From positions 310,001 to 374,000 of the forward strand of contig JAEUPZ010000031.1 of NCBI GenBank assembly GCA_016789885.1: 64,000 nt of DNA, given 5' to 3'. Made by a program: the position numbers and the translations under genes. Below the pieces are notes generated by a model. The model was not told the origin of the DNA and did no database searches. It saw only the letters and a list, made by a program, of their open reading frames with translations. Of this stretch, positions 9,345-19,041 are shown piece by piece. The number at the start of each line of letters is the position of its first letter. The stretch's first letter is position 1. The DNA is from Chromatiales bacterium (lineage in GTDB: Bacteria > Pseudomonadota > Gammaproteobacteria > Steroidobacterales > GCA-2729495).

Positions 9345-10466
9345 ATGACGACCCGCAAGCGCAAGACCGCCGCCCCCACCAAGGCCCCCCGGCCGCTGGC
9401 CGAGCTCCGCCAGCAGATCGATGCAGTCGACGTGCGCATCCAGGGCCTGATCGCCGAGCGGGCCCTGCTAGCCCAGGAAGTGGCGGCGGCAAAGGGGCGG
9501 GGCCGCGCTACCGATTACTACCGGCCCGAGCGGGAGGCCCAGGTGCTGCGCGGCGTGGTCGAGCGGAACCGTGGGCCCCTGACCGATGAGGAAATGGTCC
9601 GGCTGTTCCGCGAGATCATGTCCGCCTGCCTCGCGCAGGAAGAGCCGCTCAAGGTCGGGTACCTCGGGCCCGAGGGCACGTTCAGCCAGACGGCGGTGTA
9701 CAAGCACTTCGGTCATTCGGTGCGCGCGCTGCCCCTCGGCAGCACCGACGAGGTTTTCCACGAGGTGCAGTCCGGGGCGGCCGATTTCGGCGTGGTGCCC
9801 ATCGAGAACTCGACCGAGGGCACCGTCAACCACACCCTCGACATGTTCCTGACCTCGCCGCTGAAGATCTGCGGCGAGGTCGAGATGCGCATCAACCACC
9901 ACCTGCTCGGGCAGATGCGGGGGCTCGAGCAGGTGCGGCGCGTCTGTGCCCACCCGCAGGCGCTGGCCCAGTGCCGCGCCTGGCTCAAGGAGTACCTGCC
10001 GCAGGCGGAACTGGTCGGCACCAGCAGCAATGCCGAAGGGGCCCGTCGTGCCCGCGACGAAGAGGGCACGGCGGCCATCGCCGGCGACGCCGCTGCCGAG
10101 GTCTACGGGCTGCGGAAGATCGTCACGGACATCGAGGACCGGCCGGACAACACCACGCGGTTCCTCATCATCGGCCGCGAGCTGCTGCCGGCGAGCGGCC
10201 ACGACAAGACGACCATACTCCTGACGACGCCCGATTCCGATGACGCGGGCGCGCTGTACAAGCTGCTGGCGCCACTGGCCGCCAACCAGGTCAACATGAG
10301 CCGCATCGAGTCCCGGCCCTCGCGCCGGCGGAAGTGGCACTACGTGTTCTTCATCGACATCGACGGCCATGCCACGGACAAGCCGGTGGCCACGTCGCTG
10401 CGGGCGCTCGAGCGCGTCGCGCCGCTGTGCCGGATCCTCGGCTCCTATCCGCGGGCGGTGATTTGA
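9345..10466 (+). CDS. pheA: Bifunctional chorismate mutase/prephenate dehydratase PheA
   Basis: Makes prephenate from chorismate and then phenylpyruvate, for phenylalanine. The 373-residue protein has an AroQ-type mutase domain (LRQQIDAVDVRIQGLIAERA, about 20-95) and a dehydratase domain starting VGYLGPEGTFSQTA (about 105) with the conserved IENSTEGTVN. A C-terminal ACT domain (about 285-373) contains the phenylalanine-binding ESRPSRRRKW motif, so feedback inhibition by phenylalanine is expected. ATG is 9 bases after serA. The stop overlaps the proposed TTG start of hisC in a TTGA junction. Confidence 0.96.
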   Translation: MTTRKRKTAAPTKAPRPLAELRQQIDAVDVRIQGLIAERALLAQEVAAAKGRGRATDYYRPEREAQVLRGVVERNRGPLTDEEMVRLFREIMSACLAQEEPLKVGYLGPEGTFSQTAVYKHFGHSVRALPLGSTDEVFHEVQSGAADFGVVPIENSTEGTVNHTLDMFLTSPLKICGEVEMRINHHLLGQMRGLEQVRRVCAHPQALAQCRAWLKEYLPQAELVGTSSNAEGARRARDEEGTAAIAGDAAAEVYGLRKIVTDIEDRPDNTTRFLIIGRELLPASGHDKTTILLTTPDSDDAGALYKLLAPLAANQVNMSRIESRPSRRRKWHYVFFIDIDGHATDKPVATSLRALERVAPLCRILGSYPRAVI

Positions 10467-11623
10467 GCGGGGCAGGCGGCAAGGGCGCTGCGGCGGGCAA
10501 CCGGTTCCTGGCGCGGGCCGCCGCCGGCGTCCGTGAGCTGGCGCCCTACGTGCCGGGCAAGCCGCTCGCCGAGCTGGAGCGGGAGTACGGTGTCACCGAT
10601 ACGCTGAAGCTCGCCTCCAACGAGAACCCCCTGGGGCCGTCGCCGGCGGGCGCGGCCGCCGCCCGGGCTGCCGCCGCTGATCTGGCGCTGTACCCGGACG
10701 GCGCCGCCTTCGACCTGAAGGCGGCCATCGCGGCGCATCACGGCGTCGATCCGGCCATGGTGACGGTCGGCAACGGGTCGAACGAGCTGCTGGTGCTGCT
10801 GGCCGAGGCCTTCCTCGAGCCCGGGACGGCGGCCGTGTACGCGCAGTTTTCCTTCGCGGTCTACGCGCTGGCCGTGCAGGCCACCGGTGCCGACGCGATC
10901 GTCGTGCCGGCGCGGCCGGCGGGCAGCCAGCAGCCCTGGGGCCACGACGCTGCGGCGCTGGGCGCGGCCGTCACGCCGGCCACCCGGCTCGTTTTCGTGG
11001 CGAATCCGAACAACCCGACGGGCACATACCTGAACGACGGCGAGCTGCGGGCGCTGCTCGACGCGATACCGCGGGATGTCATCGTCGTCGTCGACGAGGC
11101 CTACGCCGAGTACGTCACGGCACCCGATTACCCGGACACGCTGCCGTGGCTCGCCGCGTTCCCGAACCTCGTCATCGCGCGGACGTTCTCGAAAATCCAC
11201 GGTCTTGCGGCGCTCCGGGCGGGCTACGCCATCAGCCACCCGGACGTCGCCGACCTGCTGAACCGCGTCCGCCAGCCGTTCAACGTGAACAGCGTCGCCC
11301 AGGCGGCCGCCATTGCCGCGCTGGCCGATGCGGAGCACGTTGCCCGGTCGCGCCAGGTCAATGCCCGGGGGCTGCGCCAGCTGACCGAAGGCCTGCAGGC
11401 CCTGGGCTGGAGCGTGCCGCCCTCCGTCGGCAATTTCGTCCTCGCCGATACCGGCCGCCCGGCACTGCCGGTGTACGAGGCCCTGCTCCGGCGGGGCATC
11501 ATCGTGCGCCCCCTCGGCAACTACGGCCTGCCCAACCACCTGCGCATCACCGTCGGCCTGCCGGAGCAGAATGCCCGGCTGCTGGCGGCGGTGCGCGCCC
11601 TGCAAGAAGGTACCGTTCCGTGA
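10463..11623 (+). CDS. hisC: Histidinol-phosphate/aromatic aminotransferase (HisC paralogue)
   Basis: A 386-residue class I/II PLP aminotransferase with SNENPLG, NPNNPTG, DEAYAEY and the PLP-lysine motif FSKIHGLAALRAGY. It sits between pheA and aroA, and the his operon at 50-57 kb has its own hisC. This copy therefore probably transaminates phenylpyruvate or 4-hydroxyphenylpyruvate, or has dual substrate range; that is inference. The start is taken as TTG 10463 because it forms a four-base TTGA overlap with the pheA stop and no in-frame ATG or GTG precedes the conserved N-terminus. Stop overlaps the aroA GTG by four bases. Confidence 0.9.
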   Translation: MSGAGGKGAAAGNRFLARAAAGVRELAPYVPGKPLAELEREYGVTDTLKLASNENPLGPSPAGAAAARAAAADLALYPDGAAFDLKAAIAAHHGVDPAMVTVGNGSNELLVLLAEAFLEPGTAAVYAQFSFAVYALAVQATGADAIVVPARPAGSQQPWGHDAAALGAAVTPATRLVFVANPNNPTGTYLNDGELRALLDAIPRDVIVVVDEAYAEYVTAPDYPDTLPWLAAFPNLVIARTFSKIHGLAALRAGYAISHPDVADLLNRVRQPFNVNSVAQAAAIAALADAEHVARSRQVNARGLRQLTEGLQALGWSVPPSVGNFVLADTGRPALPVYEALLRRGIIVRPLGNYGLPNHLRITVGLPEQNARLLAAVRALQEGTVP

Positions 11624-12924
11624 CCCAGCGCTTCGAGGTGAACCCGGGCGGCCGCATCGCCGGCACGATCCGCGTTCCTGGCGACAAGTCGATCTCCCAC
11701 CGGGCGCTGATGTTCGGGGCGCTGGCCGAGGGCGAGACGCGCATCAGCGGCTTCCTGCCTGGCGAAGACTGCCTCGCGACGCTGGCCGCCGTGCGCGAGC
11801 TCGGCGTAGGCGTGGAGCGGCCGACGGCGACCGACGTGGTCGTCCACGGTAGCGGTTACCACGCACTGAAGGCGCCTGCCCGACCCCTCGACATGGGCAA
11901 CTCGGGAACCGCGATGCGGCTCTTCGCCGGCCTGCTGGCGGCCCAGCCCTTCGACTCGGTGCTGATCGGTGACGAGTCCCTCTCGCGGCGGCCCATGGAG
12001 CGGGTGGCCGGCCCGCTGCGCCAGATGGGCGCGCAGGTCGCGACCACCAACGGCTGCCCGCCGGTGCGGATCACGGGGGGCGCCCGTCTGGTCGGCATCG
12101 ACTACCGGCTGCCGGTGGCGAGCGCCCAGGTGAAATCCGCGGTGCTGCTGGCAGGCCTCCAGGCCAGCGGCGAGACGACCGTGCACGAGCCGGCGCCTAG
12201 CCGCGACCATACGGAGCGCATGCTGCAGGCCTTCGGCGTGCCGCTGCGGACCGCCCCGGGCGCGGTCACGATCGCCGGTGGTGCGCGGCTGAAGGCTGCG
12301 CGGGTCGACGTGCCGGGCGACCTGTCGTCGGCAGCCTTCCCGATCCTGGCAGCCTGCGTGGCCGGGGCCGGCGACCTCACGCTGGAGAACGTCGGCCTCA
12401 ACCCGACCCGCACCGGGATCCTCGAGATACTGCGGCTGATGGGCGCGGATCTCCTCATCACGCCCGAGGCGAGCCGTGGGGGGGAGCCGGCCGGCACTAT
12501 CCGCGTCCGCGCGACTCGCCTGCGCGGCGTGGCGATCCCGCCGGCACTGGTGCCGCTGGCCATTGACGAGTTCCCCATGCTGTTCGTGGCCGCCGCCCTC
12601 GCTGACGGGGTCACGACCATCAGCGGCGCGGAGGAGCTGCGCCACAAGGAGAGCGACCGCATCAGTGCCATGGCCGCGGGCCTGCGGGCCCTTGGCGTCA
12701 GCGTCGAGGAGCGGCCCGACGGGGCCGTGATCCGGGGCGGTACCCTTCGGGGCGGCACGGTGGACAGCAAGGGCGACCATCGGGTGGCCATGTCCTTCGC
12801 CGTCGGCGCCGTGGCGGCCGCCGGTCCCATAGAGATCCTCGATGTCGAGAACGTGGCGACGTCGTTCCCCGGGTTCGTGCCCCTGATGCAGGGCATCGGC
12901 CTTGGCGTCACGGCCGGCGGCTGA
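11620..12924 (+). CDS. aroA: 3-phosphoshikimate 1-carboxyvinyltransferase (EPSP synthase)
   Basis: Joins phosphoenolpyruvate to shikimate 3-phosphate in the shikimate pathway. The 434-residue protein starts with GTG in a GTGA overlap with hisC, with AAGAAGG nine bases upstream. Motifs are [11 protein letters not shown], the PEP-site loop [22 protein letters not shown], the PDGD-equivalent DLSSAAFPI, and KESDR near the end. The GNSGTAMRL form resembles the class II type more than the E. coli GNAGTAMRP form. In Pseudomonas aroA is fused to tyrA; here the N-terminus is plain EPSP synthase and no tyrA is seen in the block. Confidence 0.95.
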   Translation: MTQRFEVNPGGRIAGTIRVPGDKSISHRALMFGALAEGETRISGFLPGEDCLATLAAVRELGVGVERPTATDVVVHGSGYHALKAPARPLDMGNSGTAMRLFAGLLAAQPFDSVLIGDESLSRRPMERVAGPLRQMGAQVATTNGCPPVRITGGARLVGIDYRLPVASAQVKSAVLLAGLQASGETTVHEPAPSRDHTERMLQAFGVPLRTAPGAVTIAGGARLKAARVDVPGDLSSAAFPILAACVAGAGDLTLENVGLNPTRTGILEILRLMGADLLITPEASRGGEPAGTIRVRATRLRGVAIPPALVPLAIDEFPMLFVAAALADGVTTISGAEELRHKESDRISAMAAGLRALGVSVEERPDGAVIRGGTLRGGTVDSKGDHRVAMSFAVGAVAAAGPIEILDVENVATSFPGFVPLMQGIGLGVTAGG

Positions 12925-12929
12925 CCGGC

Positions 12930-13640
12930 GTGGACGCGGCGCCGGTCATCGCCATCGACGGGCCTGGTGGCTCGGGCAAGGGGACCGTCAGCCGGCGGGT
13001 GGCCACGGCGCTGGGCTGGCACTGGCTCGACAGCGGGGCGCTGTACCGCGTAACGGCCCTGGCGGCAGCCCTGGCGGGGGTCCCGCTGGCCCGGGCGGAC
13101 GAGGTCGCCCGGATTGCGGCGACCCTGGACGTGCGCTTCGTGCCGGGTGACGGCGGCGGCGACCGCGTCCTGCTGGGCGGTCGCGACGTCAGCGCCGAGA
13201 TCCGCTCCGAGGAGGCGGGCAGCGGGGCGTCCATCGTTGCCGCGATGCCCGAGGTCCGGGCGGCCCTGGTCGAAAGGCAGCGGGCCTTCCGCGAGGCGCC
13301 CGGCCTTGTGGCCGATGGCCGGGACATGGGCACCGCCATTTTTCCCGACGCCGGACTCAAGGTGTTCCTGACCGCCAACCTGGCCGAGCGGGCTCGACGC
13401 AGGCATAAGCAGTTGAGCGAAAAGGGTATTGATGTTAGCCTTGCGGCCCTTTTGCGGGACATGGCCGAGCGGGACGAGCGTGACTCGACCCGGGCGGCCG
13501 CCCCCCTGCGCCCGGCCCCGGACGCCTGCCTGCTCGATTCGACCGGTCTCACGGTCGACGAGGTGGTGGACCGGGTCCTCGGGTGGGTGGCCGAGCGGCA
13601 ACTGGCCGCCCGGGCAGTCCGCAGAGGGGCGACTGACTGA
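12930..13640 (+). CDS. cmk: Cytidylate kinase
   Basis: Phosphorylates CMP and dCMP to the diphosphates using ATP. The 236-residue protein has the P-loop GPGGSGKGT at its N-terminus, WLDSGALYR, the [13 protein letters not shown] segment and RRHKQL plus [16 protein letters not shown] of the NMP-binding and lid regions. GTG start five bases after aroA. The aroA-cmk-rpsA order is common in gammaproteobacteria. A start a few codons later is possible but would remove residues before the P-loop that homologues keep. Confidence 0.94.
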   Translation: MDAAPVIAIDGPGGSGKGTVSRRVATALGWHWLDSGALYRVTALAAALAGVPLARADEVARIAATLDVRFVPGDGGGDRVLLGGRDVSAEIRSEEAGSGASIVAAMPEVRAALVERQRAFREAPGLVADGRDMGTAIFPDAGLKVFLTANLAERARRRHKQLSEKGIDVSLAALLRDMAERDERDSTRAAAPLRPAPDACLLDSTGLTVDEVVDRVLGWVAERQLAARAVRRGATD

Positions 13641-13742
13641 CTGAGACGACTGGGTCCGGCCCCGCGGATGAGGTGGCCGGTGGCGATGCTGACCGCCCTC
13701 CACGGATGGAACGGCGGCTGTTCTACAACCAACCTTGAGAGT

Positions 13743-13760
13743 GCGCCTTGCGGCGCTTTT
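13743..13760 (+). promoter_or_regulatory. Hairpin with T-run in the rpsA leader
   Basis: GCGCC (13743-13747), loop TTGC and GGCGC (13752-13756) form a five-base-pair stem followed by TTTT, ending ten bases before the rpsA ATG. It could be a weak terminator that separates cmk from rpsA, an attenuator, or an RNA structure for autogenous control by S1. Short stem and short T-run keep confidence low. Confidence 0.4.
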
Positions 13761-13769
13761 AAACCCCCA

Positions 13770-15485
13770 ATGTCACAAACCTCCACTGCACCCGTTGCCG
13801 GCGAATCCTTTGCTGAACTGTTCGAGCAGAGCCTCGCCAATACCCGGATCAAGCCGGGCACCATCCTCACCGGTCGCGTCGTCGACGTGTCGGGCGAGGT
13901 CGTGGTGGTCAGCGCAGGCCTCAAGTCCGAGGCCGTGATCCCGGCGAGCCAGTTCCGCAACGAGCGGGGCGAGCTCGAGGTGCAGCTGGGCGACTACGTC
14001 GAGGTGGCCCTCGACTCCGTGGAAGACGGCTTCGGCGAGACCCGCCTGTCGCGCGAGCGTGCCAAGCGGGTGCGCACGTGGGAGGCCCTCGAAGACGCCT
14101 TCGAGAACGCGAAGATCGTCAAGGGCATCATCAACGGCCGCGTCAAGGGCGGCTTCACCGTCGACATCGATTTCGTGCGGGCCTTCCTGCCGGGCTCGCT
14201 GGTCGACGTGCGCCCCGTGCGCGACCCGACGTACCTCGAGGGCAAGGAACTCGAGTTCAAGGTCATCAAGCTCGACCGGCGCCGCAACAACGTCGTCGTC
14301 TCGCGCCGTGCCGTCGTCGAGGCGGAGTACAGCGCCGAGCGCGAGCAGTTGCTGACGAACCTGCAGGAGGGCTCGGTCATCCGCGGCGTCGTCAAGAACC
14401 TGACCGACTACGGCGCGTTCGTCGACCTCGGCGGCATCGACGGCCTGCTGCACATCACCGACATGGCCTGGAAGCGCGTCAAGCACCCGTCCGAGGTCGT
14501 CAACGTCGGTGACGAGATCGACGTCAAGATCCTGCGCTTCGACCGCGAGAAGAACCGCGTGTCGCTCGGCATGAAGCAGCTGGGCTCGGATCCGTGGGAG
14601 GCCATCTCGCGGCGCTACCCGCCGAACACCCGCCTGTTCGGCAAGGTCACGAACATCGCCGACTACGGCTGCTTCGTCGAGATCGAGGAGGGCGTCGAGG
14701 GCCTCGTCCACGTCTCCGAGATGGACTGGACGAACAAGAACGTCAACCCGTCGAAGGTCGTCCAGATCGGCGACGAGGTCGAGGTCATGGTGCTCGACAT
14801 CGACGAGGAGCGCCGGCGCATCTCCCTCGGCATCAAGCAGTGCAAGGCGAACCCCTGGTCCGACTTCGCGACGACCTATGCCAAGGGCGACCGCGTCAGC
14901 GGCAAGATCAAGTCGATCACCGACTTCGGCATCTTCATCGGTCTGCCCGGCGGCATCGACGGCCTGGTCCACCTGTCCGACATCTCCTGGGATGTCGCCG
15001 GTGAAGAGGCCGTCCGCAAGTACAAGAAGGGCGAGGACGTCGACACCGTCGTGCTGGCCATCGACCCCGAGCGCGAGCGCATCTCCCTCGGCATCAAGCA
15101 GATCGACCAGGACCCGTTCGCCAAGTTCCTGGCCGAGTACCCGAAGGGCACGATCATCAAGGGCGTCGTCAGCGAGGTCGACGCGCGCGGTGCCATCGTC
15201 GACCTGCCTTCCGGCGTGAAGGGCCAGCTGCGCGCCAGCGAGCTGTCGCGCGAGCGCGTCGACGACGCCCGCACCGTGCTGAAGGTGGGCGAGGAAATCG
15301 AGGCCCGTCTGACCGGCGTCGACCGCAAGACCCGCTTCGCCACGCTGTCGATCAAGGCGAAGGAAGCCCACGAGGAGGCCCAGGCCGTCGAAAGCTACCG
15401 TTCGGAGTCGTCCAGCGGCTCCGGCACGACGCTTGGCGAGCTGTTGAAGGGCCGCATGTCCGGCTCGGGTGACGGCAACGGCTGA
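13770..15485 (+). CDS. rpsA: 30S ribosomal protein S1
   Basis: Binds mRNA on the 30S subunit and helps load leaders that lack a strong Shine-Dalgarno. The 571-residue protein has six S1/OB repeats; repeats 3-6 are clear from recurring segments such as [37 protein letters not shown] and [19 protein letters not shown]. The ATG at 13770 ([21 protein letters not shown]) fits homologues. The bases before it are AAACCCCCA, with no Shine-Dalgarno. E. coli rpsA also lacks a normal site and is repressed by S1 itself, so autogenous control is likely here too. Confidence 0.97.
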   Translation: MSQTSTAPVAGESFAELFEQSLANTRIKPGTILTGRVVDVSGEVVVVSAGLKSEAVIPASQFRNERGELEVQLGDYVEVALDSVEDGFGETRLSRERAKRVRTWEALEDAFENAKIVKGIINGRVKGGFTVDIDFVRAFLPGSLVDVRPVRDPTYLEGKELEFKVIKLDRRRNNVVVSRRAVVEAEYSAEREQLLTNLQEGSVIRGVVKNLTDYGAFVDLGGIDGLLHITDMAWKRVKHPSEVVNVGDEIDVKILRFDREKNRVSLGMKQLGSDPWEAISRRYPPNTRLFGKVTNIADYGCFVEIEEGVEGLVHVSEMDWTNKNVNPSKVVQIGDEVEVMVLDIDEERRRISLGIKQCKANPWSDFATTYAKGDRVSGKIKSITDFGIFIGLPGGIDGLVHLSDISWDVAGEEAVRKYKKGEDVDTVVLAIDPERERISLGIKQIDQDPFAKFLAEYPKGTIIKGVVSEVDARGAIVDLPSGVKGQLRASELSRERVDDARTVLKVGEEIEARLTGVDRKTRFATLSIKAKEAHEEAQAVESYRSESSSGSGTTLGELLKGRMSGSGDGNG

Positions 15486-15546
15486 CAGGCCCGCGCCGTC
15501 GTACGCCGGCATGCTGCAGGCACCGTCCATGGGCTCAGGGGGGGCC

Positions 15547-15849
15547 ATGACCAAGTCCGAGCTGATCGAGATCCTCTCGCGCAAGCAGAAGCACCTGCCC
15601 GCCAAGGACGTCGAACTGGCGGTCAAGCACCTCCTGGACCTCATGGGCGATGCGCTGGCCACCGGCCAGCGCATCGAGATCCGCGGCTTCGGCAGTTTCT
15701 CGCTGCATTACCGGCCGCCCCGCATGGGGCGCAACCCGAAGACCGGCGAAGCCGTGGCGCTGGCCGGCAAGTACGTCCCGCACTTCAAGCCGGGCAAGGA
15801 CCTGCGCGACCGGGTCAACGAGAACCGGCACCTGCCCATCAAGGACTGA
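15547..15849 (+). CDS. ihfB: Integration host factor beta subunit
   Basis: One subunit of the IHF heterodimer, which bends DNA sharply at specific sites and takes part in nucleoid structure and regulation. The 100-residue protein ([18 protein letters not shown]) has the DNA-arm sequence [23 protein letters not shown] with the conserved proline of the intercalating loop. The rpsA-ihfB order is typical of gammaproteobacteria. The partner ihfA lies at 29210-29509. A purine-rich GGGGGG stretch lies just before the ATG. HU is excluded by context and by the [15 protein letters not shown] arm. Confidence 0.95.
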   Translation: MTKSELIEILSRKQKHLPAKDVELAVKHLLDLMGDALATGQRIEIRGFGSFSLHYRPPRMGRNPKTGEAVALAGKYVPHFKPGKDLRDRVNENRHLPIKD

Positions 15850-15946
15850 TGGCCGCCTGCCGGCGGGCCTTGCGCCTGCCTTACAATTCCACGCGTCGCG
15901 GGTGACCGCGGCAGGTGGCGCCGGCGAGCCGGCAGGGGAGACCAGG

Positions 15947-16243
15947 ATGCTGCGGACACTGCTCGTGGCCGGTTCGGCCGTCTTGCTTGCGGTCACCGCC
16001 GCGATCTTCGCTGCCCTCAATCCCGGCCGCATCACGCTGGACCTCGCATTCACGGCGGTCGAAACCGAGCGTTACGTTGCCGTGATCGTCGCGCTGGCCG
16101 CCGGCTGGGTGATCGGCCTGCTCTGCGCGGTGGCCGGCATCCGCCGCGAGGCCACCGAGCGTCGCCGCCTGCAACGGGCACTGCGCCTCGCCGAGCAGGA
16201 GGTCGAGGCCCTGCGCAGCATCCCGGTGCACGATGCCGACTGA
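15947..16243 (+). CDS. lapA: LapA-domain inner membrane protein
   Basis: A 98-residue protein with two hydrophobic helices (about residues 4-24 and 42-64) and a charged C-terminal helix (RREATERRRLQRALRLAEQEVEALR). This is the LapA (YciS) arrangement; LapA works with LapB in assembling and balancing lipopolysaccharide in the inner membrane. Its stop overlaps the lapB start by 11 bases, supporting the pair. GGGGAG is upstream of the ATG. The protein family is short and variable, so the call leans on the lapB neighbour. Confidence 0.82.
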   Translation: MLRTLLVAGSAVLLAVTAAIFAALNPGRITLDLAFTAVETERYVAVIVALAAGWVIGLLCAVAGIRREATERRRLQRALRLAEQEVEALRSIPVHDAD

Positions 16244-17417
16244 GTCGACATTCTTCGTCGCCGGCCTGCTGTTCCTGGCTGCCGCACTCGGCTACGTGTT
16301 CGCGCGCCTCGGCGAGGTCGACGAGGAGGGCGACTCCCGTGAGGCCGCCCGGGCCAACTTCCTGCGCGGCTTCCGCTACCTGCTCAACGAGGAGCCCGAC
16401 CGCGCCGTCGAGGCCTTCACGACCAGCGTCGACGTCAGTGACGAGGTCGTCGACACCCAGATCGCCCTGGGCGCGCTGTTCCGCCGGCGCGGTGAACTCG
16501 AGCGCGCCATCCGCCTGCACCAGAACCTGGTCGACCGCCCCGGCATCGCGGCGGAGCAACGCGACCAGGCGACCTTCGCCCTGGCCGAGGACTTCCTCAG
16601 CGCGGGCCTGTTCGACCGCGCCGAGGATCTCTTCCTGCGGCTGCGCGAGTCCGGGCGCCACGGCACGCCCGCCCTGGAGCGCCTGCTGCGCATTGCCGAG
16701 GTGACCCAGGAGTGGGACCGCGCCATCGAGCTCTGTACCCACATCGGGCGCCTGGACTCCACCCGCCTGCGGCCCGGACAGCTGGGCCACTATCACTGCG
16801 AACTGGCCGAGCGCGCCCGTCGGGCCGGCGATGCGCGGGCGGCCGGTGCCGCCGTAGAGCGGGCCTTTGGCGCGGACCCGGGCCTGCCCCGCGCGGCGCT
16901 GGTGCGCGCGGACCTGGCGGCCGATGCGGGCGATGCGCGGGGCGCGGCGCTCGGGTATGCGGCACTCATCGCGGAAGAGCCGGCGCTGGTCGGCGACGTG
17001 CTGCCGCGCCTGCTCGCGGCACTCAAGGCCGCGCCGGGCACGGTGGACCTGCGAGCAGTGCTCGACGGCGTGGCCGCGGGTGGTCCGGAGTCGCTGCGGC
17101 GGCTGGTCAGTGCCATCGTGTCGGTGCCCGACTTCACCGCGGACGAGGCGTGGGTCTACCTCGAGCGCTTTGCGGCCGGCGACGCCGTCCTTGGTGCGCT
17201 GCTCGAGCCCGGCGGCGAGTCGGGTGACCTGCAGGCGCGCCGTGCGGACCTGCAGCGCCTGCGGCGTTCGCTCGGGGTTCTCGTCAAGACGATGCCGCGC
17301 TACCAGTGCGGCAACTGCGGCTACCAGAGCGCGTCGCTGCAGTGGCAGTGCCCCGGCTGCCGCCGCTGGGACTCGATTCGCGGCACCGCCCGCCTGCTGC
17401 CTGCCCACACGCCGTAG
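16233..17417 (+). CDS. lapB: LPS assembly protein LapB (YciM)
   Basis: Inner-membrane-anchored TPR protein that in E. coli regulates LPS synthesis by directing FtsH to LpxC. The 394-residue protein has an N-terminal membrane helix (about 7-25), then TPR-type repeats (for example FLRGFRYLLNEEPDRAVEAF and LGALFRRRGELERAIRLHQNL). It ends in a rubredoxin-like zinc knuckle with C359, C362, C373 and C376 (CGNCG and CPGC). Length and domain order match LapB. It overlaps lapA by 11 bases and is probably co-transcribed with it. Confidence 0.93.
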   Translation: MPTESTFFVAGLLFLAAALGYVFARLGEVDEEGDSREAARANFLRGFRYLLNEEPDRAVEAFTTSVDVSDEVVDTQIALGALFRRRGELERAIRLHQNLVDRPGIAAEQRDQATFALAEDFLSAGLFDRAEDLFLRLRESGRHGTPALERLLRIAEVTQEWDRAIELCTHIGRLDSTRLRPGQLGHYHCELAERARRAGDARAAGAAVERAFGADPGLPRAALVRADLAADAGDARGAALGYAALIAEEPALVGDVLPRLLAALKAAPGTVDLRAVLDGVAAGGPESLRRLVSAIVSVPDFTADEAWVYLERFAAGDAVLGALLEPGGESGDLQARRADLQRLRRSLGVLVKTMPRYQCGNCGYQSASLQWQCPGCRRWDSIRGTARLLPAHTP

Positions 17418-17548
17418 ATTCCCGGCGAAGAGGCCAGAAAGCCGGCTCGGCCTGCGGCCTCCGGCTCCCTAAGCTCTCCCTGTCGCGACCAGGCGCGGCC
17501 GTCGTCGACGGCCGGTGGTCGCGAGACCAACCATCCAAGGAGAGCACC

Positions 17549-17836
17549 ATGAAACGCCTTGCCCTGGGCCTGCCGGCCCTGCTGCTGCCCCTGTTCGCCA
17601 TGGCTGGCCCCGTCGACATCAATTCGGCCGACGCGGCCACGCTCGCACGGGAGCTCAACGGAGTCGGCGACAGCCGGGCCCGTGCCATCGTCGACTACCG
17701 CGAGAAGAATGGCCGCTTTGCTGCGCCCGAAGACCTGATGAAGGTTTCCGGCATCGGCCAGCAGGTCTTCAACCTCAACCGCGAGAACATCCGCGTCGGT
17801 GGCGAGTCGCGGCCGGCGGCGCGGCCCTCACCCTGA
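17549..17836 (+). CDS. ComEA-like helix-hairpin-helix protein
   Basis: A 95-residue exported protein. Residues 1-19 form a signal peptide (MKRLALGLPALLLPLFAMA), followed by VDINSADAATLARELNGVGDSRARAIVDYRE and a second hairpin (LMKVSGIGQQVFNLNRENI). These two helix-hairpin-helix motifs are those of ComEA, which binds incoming DNA in the periplasm during natural transformation. Gammaproteobacterial proteins of this small form are annotated as ComEA family. Strong AAGGAGAG upstream of the ATG. A single small comEA does not by itself show competence. Confidence 0.85.
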   Translation: MKRLALGLPALLLPLFAMAGPVDINSADAATLARELNGVGDSRARAIVDYREKNGRFAAPEDLMKVSGIGQQVFNLNRENIRVGGESRPAARPSP

Positions 17837-17864
17837 GGGGCGGCTGCCGGCGGGTAGCCGGGTG

Positions 17865-17896
17865 CCCGCCCCGGGCGGCCAGCCGTCCGGGGCGGG
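17865..17896 (+). terminator. Strong hairpin between comEA-like gene and galU
   Basis: CCCGCCCCGGGCGG (17865-17878), loop CCAG and CCGTCCGGGGCGGG (17883-17896) form a 14-pair stem with one G-T wobble. No long T-run follows, so termination may need Rho or the hairpin may only protect RNA ends. It separates two genes on the same strand. Confidence 0.55.
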
Positions 17897-17984
17897 TGTC
17901 TGCCGGGCAGCGGTCACGGACCTGTGCGCTGGCCTTTCGCTATGATGCCGGCCACCTCAGACCGATCCACCCCGGGGATCACCC

Positions 17985-18842
17985 ATGCCAGCACCTGTCC
18001 GTACTGCCGTGTTTCCCGTCGCCGGCCGCGGCACCCGTTTCCTGCCGGCCACCAAGGCAATGCCCAAGGAGATGCTGCCGATCGTCGACAAGCCGCTCGT
18101 GCAGTACGCCGTCGAGGAGGCCATTGCGGCGGGGGTCACACGGCTCGTGTTCGTCACCGGCAGCAGCAAGCGGGCCATCGAGGACCACTTCGACCGCGAC
18201 CCCGAGCTCGAGCGGGCGCTCTCGTCGGGTGGCAAGAACGACCTGCTCGAGGTGGTGCGGGCCATCCTGCCAAGGGGCGTGTCCTGTGTGTACATCCGCC
18301 AGGGCGAGCCGCTGGGCCTCGGCCACGCCGTGCTCTGCGCCCGCCCGGCGGTGGGCGACGAGCCGTTCTACGTGCACCTGCCCGACGACCTGATCCGGGC
18401 ACCGACCGGCTGCCTCGCACAGCTCGGCGAGCACTACGCCCGCCACGGGTCGAGCGTGATTGCCGTCCAGGAAGTGCCGGCCGCCCGGACCCGCGACTAC
18501 GGCATCGTGGCCGTCGACGGGGACTACCGCCTGCAGCAGATCGTCGAGAAGCCCGCGCCCGAGGCGGCGCCGTCGCGCCTGGCGGTAGTCGGTCGCTACC
18601 TGCTCAGGCCCCGCATCTTCGACATCCTCGAGTCAACGGGCAGTGGTGCCGGCGGCGAGATCCAGCTGACCGACGGGATCGCGCGCCTGCTCAAGGAGGA
18701 GCCGGTGTATGCCCTGCCATTCGTGGGTCGCCGGTACGATTGCGGCAGCAAGCTCGGCTACCTCGAGGCGACGGTGGATTACGCGATGGACGATCCGGCC
18801 ATCCGTGAGCCCCTGAGGGCGCATCTGCAGACGTACCGGTAG
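17985..18842 (+). CDS. galU: UTP-glucose-1-phosphate uridylyltransferase
   Basis: Makes UDP-glucose for surface polysaccharides and trehalose or glucan synthesis. The 285-residue protein starts [34 protein letters not shown], the nucleotide-binding signature of GalU. It also has the [15 protein letters not shown] metal site and [11 protein letters not shown] segments, and ends with [15 protein letters not shown] -10-like TATGAT lies at 17941-17946 but no clear -35 is seen. A close paralogue such as HasC or GtaB-type would have the same chemistry. Confidence 0.96.
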   Translation: MPAPVRTAVFPVAGRGTRFLPATKAMPKEMLPIVDKPLVQYAVEEAIAAGVTRLVFVTGSSKRAIEDHFDRDPELERALSSGGKNDLLEVVRAILPRGVSCVYIRQGEPLGLGHAVLCARPAVGDEPFYVHLPDDLIRAPTGCLAQLGEHYARHGSSVIAVQEVPAARTRDYGIVAVDGDYRLQQIVEKPAPEAAPSRLAVVGRYLLRPRIFDILESTGSGAGGEIQLTDGIARLLKEEPVYALPFVGRRYDCGSKLGYLEATVDYAMDDPAIREPLRAHLQTYR

Positions 18843-18899
18843 AGGCGGGGTGGCGGAACCTGCCGGCAGGCAGGCCTCGTGTGGCAGCAGCGGAAGAAG

Positions 18900-18974
18900 T
18901 GGCTCCCCGGGCCGGATTCGAACCAGCGACCAACCGGTTAACAGCCGGTTGCTCTACCACTGAGCTACCGGGGA
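18900..18974 (-). tRNA. tRNA-Asn (GTT)
   Basis: On the minus strand the acceptor TCCCCGG pairs with CCGGGGA. The D arm is GCTC/GAGC, the anticodon arm ACCGG-CTGTTAA-CCGGT with anticodon GTT, and the T arm GCTGG-TTCGAAT-CCGGC. The encoded CCA is at 18902-18900. All stems fold without mismatch. Confidence 0.95.
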
Positions 18975-18997
18975 AGCGCGGGTAGAAGAGGCGCGGG

Positions 18998-19026
18998 ATT
19001 CTCCGGGAACCCCCCGCCCCAGTCAA
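18998..19026 (-). promoter_or_regulatory. Promoter for tRNA-Asn
   Basis: On the minus strand TTGACT (19026-19021), 17 bases, then GAGAAT (19003-18998). The -35 matches five of six consensus bases. Predicted transcription start is about 15 bases before the tRNA. Confidence 0.5.
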
Positions 19027-19041
19027 GCCAACTGCGTCGCG

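Noticed and set aside
13773..15674. A 633-codon minus-strand open frame opposite rpsA
   Set aside because: Repetitive DVD and VDxAV content mirrors the S1 repeats on the other strand; not a gene.
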